From a virus, in IMG/VR virus record IMGVR_UViG_3300025887_000180, positions 1 to 20,948 of that record: DNA of 20,948 nucleotides; one strand, written 5' to 3'. A program made the translations under genes and the position numbers. The notes below the pieces were generated by a model that worked only from the letters and a program-made list of their open reading frames with translations, was not told the DNA's origin and did not search any database. This document shows positions 1 through 3,984 of the stretch, in pieces. How positions within the stretch are numbered: the first letter of the stretch is position 1; the number at the start of each line of letters is the position of its first letter.

Positions 1-1317
1 ACTGTAGCATTCCAACGTATCTGTGACTTGATGAATGATCGTGCAGGTCAGTTGCTTACACGTATCGACATCCTTGATGTGCTTAACCACCTTGGTACTA
101 CACTGTCCTCTCGTCGTTCAGCTGAGATTGCTTTGATGCCAGTGTCTGACCCTGAAGTAGATGCCTTCATCTCGGCTAAGAAAGACTTCTGGTTGCACGG
201 TAACGAACATCGTCAACAGTCCAACAACTCCATCGTCTTCCACAAGAAGCCAACCAAGTGGGAACTGTCATACATCTTCGACAAGATGGTTGAGGCTGGG
301 GGTTCTGAGCCTGGTTTCATTAACGCAGAGAGTGCAAAGAAACGTGCACCACACTTCAAGGGAGTTAACCCATGTGCTGAGATCCTCTTGGGTAACAAGT
401 CCTTCTGTAACCTAGTCGAGGTTGACTGGGGTAAGTTCCTCACTGACTTCGGTGGACTACAGGAAGCTGTTGAGATCGTAGCTCGTGCTAACTATCGTCA
501 GACATGTGTGAACCTAGACGATGGTGTGTTGCAACGTTCATGGCATGAGCTTAACGAGTTCCTACGTCTCTGTGGTGTAGGTGCTACGGGTATTGTTAAG
601 TTCTTGGATCACCACCAAGGTGTAAGCAACATCGAAGCTATGCTACAGGCACTACGTTCTTCTGCTAAGAAGGGTGCTAACTCTATGGCTGATGCCCTTG
701 GCTTGCCTCGTGCTAAGCTGGTCACTACAGTCAAACCTTCTGGTACCTTGTCTAAGATCATGGACACTACTGAGGGTGTACACAAGCCATTGGGTAAGTA
801 CATCTTCAACAACGTGACGTTCTCTAAGCATGACGAGATCATCCCAACTCTTGTAGCAGCTGGTTACAAGGTCATCGACAAGCCATTTGAATCTGACAGT
901 GTGTTGGTTACATTCCCTGTAGCCTACGAAGATGTTAAGTTCGATATGGTAGACGGCAAAGAGGTTAACCTTGAGTCAGCCATTGGACAGCTTGATCGTT
1001 ACAAGTTGATGATGGATCACTACGTAGACCACAACTGTTCTGTGACTATTAGCTATGACACAGGTGAGGTACCAGCTATCATTGACTGGATCTTGGACAA
1101 CTGGGAAACATACGTAGGTGTGTCATTCATCTATCGTAATGATCCTACTAAGACAGCAGCTGACCTAGGCTATGCTTACCTCCCACAAGAGGTTGTCTCT
1201 GAGGAAGTCTACCGTGAGTATGCTAACACACTGATGCCAGTGGACTTGACTAACCTGGCCTCTACAGATGATCTGTCTGACGAAGCTTGTGCTACAGGTG
1301 CTTGCCCAATCCGTTAA
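1..1317 (+). CDS. nrdJ: Class II (adenosylcobalamin-dependent) ribonucleoside-triphosphate reductase, C-terminal part
   Basis: The reading frame is open to the left edge, so only the last 438 residues are visible and the true start lies outside. The enzyme reduces ribonucleotides to deoxyribonucleotides by thiyl-radical chemistry and would feed phage DNA synthesis in the cytoplasm. Visible residue 125 lies in an NPCAE motif, the class II radical cysteine with its Asn/Glu partners (Cys408 in the Lactobacillus leichmannii enzyme). A second cysteine follows 11 residues later (visible 136), matching Cys419 of the active-site disulfide. The C-terminus ends CATGACPIR, and its cysteines at visible 430 and 435 have the spacing of the Cys731/Cys736 shuttle pair. 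All checkable catalytic residues are therefore present. Family length is about 740 aa, so roughly 60% is seen. A glutaredoxin follows 53 bases downstream and is a plausible reductant. The class assignment is strong; the monomeric triphosphate-reductase type is inferred from the cysteine spacing. Confidence 0.93.
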   Translation, partial: TVAFQRICDLMNDRAGQLLTRIDILDVLNHLGTTLSSRRSAEIALMPVSDPEVDAFISAKKDFWLHGNEHRQQSNNSIVFHKKPTKWELSYIFDKMVEAGGSEPGFINAESAKKRAPHFKGVNPCAEILLGNKSFCNLVEVDWGKFLTDFGGLQEAVEIVARANYRQTCVNLDDGVLQRSWHELNEFLRLCGVGATGIVKFLDHHQGVSNIEAMLQALRSSAKKGANSMADALGLPRAKLVTTVKPSGTLSKIMDTTEGVHKPLGKYIFNNVTFSKHDEIIPTLVAAGYKVIDKPFESDSVLVTFPVAYEDVKFDMVDGKEVNLESAIGQLDRYKLMMDHYVDHNCSVTISYDTGEVPAIIDWILDNWETYVGVSFIYRNDPTKTAADLGYAYLPQEVVSEEVYREYANTLMPVDLTNLASTDDLSDEACATGACPIR

Positions 1318-1370
1318 CTCTAACCACCTGAGCATGTGTCTAAACTGCTTACACCTTTAGGAGGTAACCA

Positions 1371-1598
1371 ATGACATTCATTATCATTACACAAGACCAG
1401 TGTTCTTACTGTGATAAAGCTAAGAAGCTTATGGTAGACAACAAGATCCACTCTGTAACTCACAACGTCCGTAGATCCAAGTGGCTCAAAGACTTGCTAG
1501 GTCAAGCAGGTATCACATCTGTACCTCAGATCTGGAACTCAGAGGGTGAATACATTGGTGGCTACGAAGAACTTGACAAGTACATCAAGAGCCTCTAA
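1371..1598 (+). CDS. Glutaredoxin-like thiol-disulfide oxidoreductase
   Basis: This 75-aa protein has a complete thioredoxin-fold glutaredoxin layout. A first beta strand (FIIIT) leads into the dithiol motif CSYC at residues 11-14. The cis-proline segment TSVPQIW has Pro52, and the glutathione-binding-type GGYEEL turn begins at about residue 63. The length is typical of compact phage glutaredoxins. A strong ribosome binding site (AGGAGGT, 1359-1365) sits 5 bases before the ATG. Lying directly after the ribonucleotide reductase gene, it most likely delivers electrons to that enzyme by reducing its C-terminal cysteine pair. That pairing is inferred from neighbourhood and known reductase biology. 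The basic stretch VRRSKWLKDLL in the middle is not unusual for phage members. Confidence 0.92.
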   Translation: MTFIIITQDQCSYCDKAKKLMVDNKIHSVTHNVRRSKWLKDLLGQAGITSVPQIWNSEGEYIGGYEELDKYIKSL

Positions 1599-1609
1599 GT
1601 TACAGACAA

Positions 1610-1686
1610 CTTCTCTTAGCTCAACTGGATAGAGCAAGTCACTTCTAATGACTAGGTTACAGGTTCGAGTCCTGTAGGGAAGACCA
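1610..1686 (+). tRNA. tRNA-Arg (anticodon UCU)
   Basis: A full cloverleaf can be drawn by hand. The acceptor stem is 1610-1616 with 1676-1682 (7 pairs, one U-G). T8 and A9 are 1617-1618. The D-stem GCTC/GAGC is 1619-1622 with 1632-1635, with GG in the loop. The anticodon stem AGTCA/TGACT is 1637-1641 with 1649-1653, and the loop CTTCTAA gives anticodon TCT (reads AGA). The variable loop has 5 bases, and the T-arm is ACAGG/CCTGT (1659-1663 with 1671-1675) with loop TTCGAGT. The discriminator is A1683 and CCA is encoded (1684-1686). It starts 11 bases after the glutaredoxin stop, so it is probably cut out of the polycistronic transcript. It likely supplements the host for AGA codons. Confidence 0.95.
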
Positions 1687-1700
1687 AATTGTCAGTGCAG

Positions 1701-1776
1701 GTTTGCCGACAACAACAGTTACCTTAGGCGTCAGTAACGCAGTTGTTGAGGGGTTCGATTCCCCTGCTAGACACCA
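1701..1776 (+). ncRNA. tRNA-like element with T-arm and CCA but no D-arm
   Basis: The 3' part is classic tRNA: a T-arm AGGGG-TTCGATT-CCCCT (1749-1765), a 7-base acceptor strand GCTAGAC (1766-1772), discriminator A1773 and CCA (1774-1776). No canonical cloverleaf can be completed. Instead, 1701-1707 (GTTTGCC) pairs with 1766-1772 at six of seven positions (two wobbles, one C-C). The 39 bases between the linker and the T-arm form one long hairpin: CAACAAC/GTTGTTG (1710-1716 with 1742-1748), a 1-versus-3-base internal loop, then GTTAC/GTAAC (1718-1722 with 1734-1738) and an 11-base loop. Total length with CCA is exactly 76 bases. It lies 14 bases after tRNA-Arg, and its CCA ends 19 bases before the next start codon. 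It could be a decayed tRNA or a functional tRNA-like RNA; the sequence alone does not decide. Confidence 0.5.
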
Positions 1777-1795
1777 CATTACAAGAGGATACAAC

Positions 1796-2236
1796 ATGAT
1801 TAAGAGACCCTTTAACAGAGCATTGTATGAGGCTTACGATAAGCCAGCTCGTAATGCATTGGTGACCTACCTAGAGTCAAAGGGTCATATCATTGTTAAC
1901 AACGAGGAGAACTACAATGTTGATGTAGTATCACAGAAGGGTGGCTTCACGTACTTCAATGAGGCCGAGGTTAAGACAGCATGGAAGGGTGACTGGAACA
2001 CAGCATGGGCTGAGATCAGACTACCAGGACGTAAGCAACGTCTCCTTGATAAGCATTCTTCTGTAGACGGTGTGCTAAACTTCTACATCTTTAGGCCTGA
2101 CTTCAAGCAAGCATGGAGGATCAAGGATACACTGCTAACACAGGACAGTCTCAAGGAAGCCAAGGGACGATACATCCAGAAGGGTGAGAAGTTCTTCCAT
2201 ATCCCATACACATCAGCAGAGTTGATTGAATTATAA
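1796..2236 (+). CDS. Putative PD-(D/E)XK-type nuclease
   Basis: This 146-aa protein starts at the ATG at 1796, preceded by AAGAGGA about 6 bases upstream. A longer in-frame start (TTG at 1703) would run through the tRNA-like element and is rejected. Residues around 40-60 show Asp43 in a short beta strand (YNVDVV), then Glu58-Val59-Lys60 in the strand EVKTAW. This is the D...ExK pattern of PD-(D/E)XK nucleases and Holliday-junction resolvase-like enzymes. A basic segment (EIRLPGRKQRLL) follows. In related marine podoviruses a small endonuclease sits near PhoH and the reductase, where it would degrade host DNA or resolve replication intermediates. The fold call rests on this one motif. No homology to T7 endonuclease I can be claimed by eye, although length and catalytic spacing are similar. 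Confidence 0.6.
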   Translation: MIKRPFNRALYEAYDKPARNALVTYLESKGHIIVNNEENYNVDVVSQKGGFTYFNEAEVKTAWKGDWNTAWAEIRLPGRKQRLLDKHSSVDGVLNFYIFRPDFKQAWRIKDTLLTQDSLKEAKGRYIQKGEKFFHIPYTSAELIEL

Positions 2237-2237
2237 A

Positions 2238-2942
2238 ATGGTACAGCAGCAACCCAAGAAGACAACTACTCGTCGTAAGACAACGTACAAGAATGCTGAC
2301 AAGAAGCCAGCCGTAGTCCTACTACCACGTACTGATAAGCAGAAGGACTTCATTGATGCTTTGAACTCCAGTTCTCAGATCTTTGTGTTAGGTCCAGCTG
2401 GTACAGGTAAGACATACATCACGGCTACTCATGCAGCACAGATGTATAGTGAGAAGAAGATTGATAAGATCGTTATCACTCGTCCTCACGTAGCTGTAGG
2501 TAAAGAGCTTGGGTTCCTTAAGGGTGACCTAGCCGAGAAGACTATGCCTTGGGCCTTGCCTGTCTTGGATGTCTTAGAGAAGCACCTTGGTAAGGGTGTA
2601 GTAGAGACAGCTATAAAGAACGGCAACATTGAGATGGCACCTCTTGCATTGATGCGAGGACGTAGCTTTGAGGATGCCTTCATCATTGTAGACGAGACAC
2701 AGAACATCACCACCCATGAGCTTAAGATGCTACTGACACGAGTGGGTGAGGGTACTACCATCGTACTCAATGGTGACGTACAGCAATCAGACTTGAAGGA
2801 AGCTGATGGGTTGTCTAAGGTTATTCATCTAGCCAAGAAACACATGCTACCTGTACCTATCATTGAGTTTGGTGTTGACGATATTGTACGGAGTGATATA
2901 TGTGCTCAATGGGTGAAGGTATTTATGAAGGAGAAACTGTGA
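2238..2942 (+). CDS. phoH: PhoH-family ATPase
   Basis: This is a 234-aa P-loop protein. After a basic tail (residues 1-25, rich in Lys, Arg and Thr), the PhoH core carries Walker A GPAGTGKT (52-59), the segment VITRPHVAVGKELGFL, and Walker B FIIVDETQN with Asp152-Glu153. The signature LNGDVQQSDL follows, and the gene ends soon after the core, as in phage PhoH proteins. PhoH is common in marine phages and belongs to the superfamily 1 helicase-like ATPases. Its phage role is unsettled; RNA handling or a phosphate-linked function has been proposed. The ATG at 2238 lies one base after the nuclease stop. An upstream in-frame TTG at 2226 would overlap that gene and is less likely. The ribosome binding site is weak, which suggests coupling to the upstream gene. 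Confidence 0.95.
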   Translation: MVQQQPKKTTTRRKTTYKNADKKPAVVLLPRTDKQKDFIDALNSSSQIFVLGPAGTGKTYITATHAAQMYSEKKIDKIVITRPHVAVGKELGFLKGDLAEKTMPWALPVLDVLEKHLGKGVVETAIKNGNIEMAPLALMRGRSFEDAFIIVDETQNITTHELKMLLTRVGEGTTIVLNGDVQQSDLKEADGLSKVIHLAKKHMLPVPIIEFGVDDIVRSDICAQWVKVFMKEKL

Positions 2943-3196
2943 ATAAGATGCATGAATACAATGAAGACAAGGGGTCACCTGTTGACCCAGTTAACAAGCC
3001 ACCTCACTACGGTAACGGTGAGATCGAATGTATCGACTACATGAAGGACAACATGGACCCTCTCATGTTCATGGGATACTTGGAAGGCAATGCTAAGAAG
3101 TATCTGCATCGATACAGGTACAAGAGTAAGCCAGTAGAAGACCTAGAGAAAGCCAGATGGTATCTCGACAGACTGATACAAGAGATGAAACAATAA
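2939..3196 (+). CDS. DUF3310 protein (T7 gp1.7-like)
   Basis: This 85-aa protein is predicted from the GTG at 2939, which overlaps the PhoH stop as GTGA and has AAGGAG (2928-2933) 5 bases upstream. ATG 2948 is a possible alternative with poorer spacing. The core is KPPHYGNGEIECIDYM, then an amphipathic helix ending EGNAKKYLHRYRYK, then LEKARWYLDRLI. This is the DUF3310 pattern found widely in phages and at one end of T7 gp1.7, a nucleotide kinase that phosphorylates dTMP and dGMP. A nucleotide-metabolism role would fit the neighbouring reductase, but this protein is much shorter than gp1.7, so kinase activity is inference. It is the last gene of the rightward module, 5 bases before the convergent terminator hairpin. 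Confidence 0.88.
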   Translation: MNKMHEYNEDKGSPVDPVNKPPHYGNGEIECIDYMKDNMDPLMFMGYLEGNAKKYLHRYRYKSKPVEDLEKARWYLDRLIQEMKQ

Positions 3197-3201
3197 AGAT
3201 A

Positions 3202-3229
3202 AAGCCCCTTGGATTTCTCCTTGGGGCTT
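3202..3229. terminator. Bidirectional terminator between convergent gene blocks
   Basis: The stem AAGCCCC (3202-3208) pairs perfectly with GGGGCTT (3223-3229). Inside it are a TT/TT mismatch and two further G-C pairs around a 6-base loop. On the minus strand the stem is followed by a T-rich run (TATCTTTATTGTTTC). On the plus strand it is followed by CATTCATTTCTT. It sits exactly between the last rightward gene (stop at 3196) and the last leftward gene (stop at 3233), which supports use from both sides. Confidence 0.85.
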
Positions 3230-3232
3230 CAT

Positions 3233-3376
3233 TCATTTCTTACGTTTCTTCTTCTTGGCTTCTTCTGCCGTCCTGAGAGCTATAGCTATTGCTTGCTTCT
3301 GAGGTTTACCGTGTTTCATTTCTAACTTGATGTTAGAGCTTACAGTTTTTTTACTGTAACCTTTCTTCAGTGGCAT
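3233..3376 (-). CDS. Small basic phage protein, 47 aa
   Basis: This short gene runs from ATG 3376 to a TGA at 3233-3235. It begins MPLKKGYSKKTVSSNIK, continues EMKHGKPQKQAIAIALR, and ends in a Lys/Arg-rich tail (KKKKRKK). The pattern of a KKGYSKKT start, a predicted helix-turn-helix-like middle (PQKQAIAIA) and a lysine tail recurs in many phage genomes as a small conserved protein of unknown role. GGGAG stands about 7 bases before the ATG. It fills almost all of the gap between the preceding 86-aa gene and the terminator. Its charge suggests binding to nucleic acid or packing in the virion, but no function is assigned. Confidence 0.8.
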   Translation of the reverse strand: MPLKKGYSKKTVSSNIKLEMKHGKPQKQAIAIALRTAEEAKKKKRKK

Positions 3377-3388
3377 GATGTATCTCCC

Positions 3389-3649
3389 TTACCATTTCAC
3401 CTTGTCGGCCCAGTAAGCTGCACTCATCTTACCCTTGGCTATGTTCTTGGCATGTCTGGCCTTGAAAGACTTCTGCCTAGCTGTAGGCTTCTTGTCTCCA
3501 CTGACACCCTGCTGACCAAACCTGATAGTCTTGATCTCATCACCTACCTTGGCTACAACAACATGAGATTTAGTTGCATGACTAGGTGTCTTCTTAGGTT
3601 TGTTGAACCCTGATACACCAGCTCTCTCTAGTCTAGGATCTTTAGCCAT
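3389..3649 (-). CDS. Conserved basic phage protein, 86 aa
   Basis: The protein has an N-terminal segment MAKDPRLERAGVSGFNKPK, then HVVVAKVGDEIKTIRFGQQGV, then a Lys/Arg/Ala-rich end (SFKARHAKNIAKGKMSAAYW). This is a recognisable arrangement in marine and other phages, where it is listed as a conserved hypothetical protein close to the lysis or structural genes. A central beta hairpin and a basic helical C-terminus can be predicted from the sequence. The ATG at 3649 lies inside the end of the outer-spanin gene (8-base overlap, AATGGCTAA), so translation is probably coupled. It is expressed with the late genes. No enzymatic motif is visible and no function is proposed. Confidence 0.85.
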   Translation of the reverse strand: MAKDPRLERAGVSGFNKPKKTPSHATKSHVVVAKVGDEIKTIRFGQQGVSGDKKPTARQKSFKARHAKNIAKGKMSAAYWADKVKW

Positions 3650-3824
3650 TGCAAGCTGCCCTCCATTTGGCTGAGAAGTTATCTACTTCTATGATTGTCT
3701 GTGTTGTATCATTACGTGATACAGTAGGGAGAGGGATAGAGCATATAGCCTCAGTCCCGTAGTTGGTTGTGCTTAGACAGCCTGTCAACAGCATCATTGA
3801 TGTCAACACTAATAGGGGTCTCAT
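3642..3824 (-). CDS. Outer-membrane spanin lipoprotein (Rz1-like)
   Basis: This 60-aa protein opens with a lipoprotein signal peptide: Arg2, a hydrophobic run LLVLTSMMLL, and the lipobox LTGC with Cys16 as the predicted lipidated residue. About 45 mature residues remain, as in small o-spanins. It starts inside the inner-spanin gene in a different frame (74-base overlap) with its own ribosome binding site (AAGGGAGAG just upstream of ATG 3824). That overlapping layout is characteristic of Rz/Rz1 pairs. The product would sit in the inner leaflet of the outer membrane and pair with the i-spanin to fuse the membranes at the last step of lysis. It indicates a Gram-negative host. Confidence 0.85.
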   Translation of the reverse strand: MRPLLVLTSMMLLTGCLSTTNYGTEAICSIPLPTVSRNDTTQTIIEVDNFSAKWRAACNG

Positions 3825-3984
3825 CTATTCTCTCCCTTATCTTCTTGTAGTCCTCTAGATCGTCTAGCTTATCCTCGTGCTTCTGTGTCTGCTTACCGTA
3901 GAGGTATACCCCGAAGAGAATACCAATAGCAGCAAGCAGACCAGATAACATACGGCTTAGCTTAGAGGTTAAGAGGGTAAACAT
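3751..3984 (-). CDS. Inner-membrane spanin (Rz-like)
   Basis: The 77-aa protein has one N-terminal membrane segment at about residues 12-30 (MLSGLLAAIGILFGVYLYG). A charged, coiled-coil-prone periplasmic stretch (31-57) follows, ending NDAVDRLSKHNQLRD, a typical i-spanin C-terminus. Its 3' end overlaps the lipoprotein gene in another frame, the usual spanin arrangement. The ATG overlaps the stop of the 834-aa hydrolase gene as TAATG (shared base 3984). With the outer partner it would span the periplasm and disrupt the outer membrane after the wall is degraded. A small holin would also have an N-terminal membrane segment, but the long charged tail and the overlapping lipoprotein favour a spanin. 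Confidence 0.82.
   Translation of the reverse strand: MFTLLTSKLSRMLSGLLAAIGILFGVYLYGKQTQKHEDKLDDLEDYKKIRERIDETPISVDINDAVDRLSKHNQLRD

Noticed and set aside
1610-1686. tRNA-Arg as a prophage attachment site
   Set aside because: No integrase, excisionase or repeated att core is visible, and the gene content is that of a lytic podovirus.
1691-1776. Canonical second tRNA, including class II (Leu/Ser) folds
   Set aside because: Several acceptor registers and every T33 position were tried. None gives paired D and anticodon stems together, so it is reported as tRNA-like only.
1703-1795. N-terminal extension of the nuclease gene from TTG 1703
   Set aside because: It would translate through the tRNA-like element, and a good ribosome site precedes ATG 1796.
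2900-2938. DUF3310 start at ATG 2900
   Set aside because: It would overlap PhoH by 43 bases without a ribosome site, while GTG 2939 has AAGGAG at ideal spacing and a GTGA overlap.
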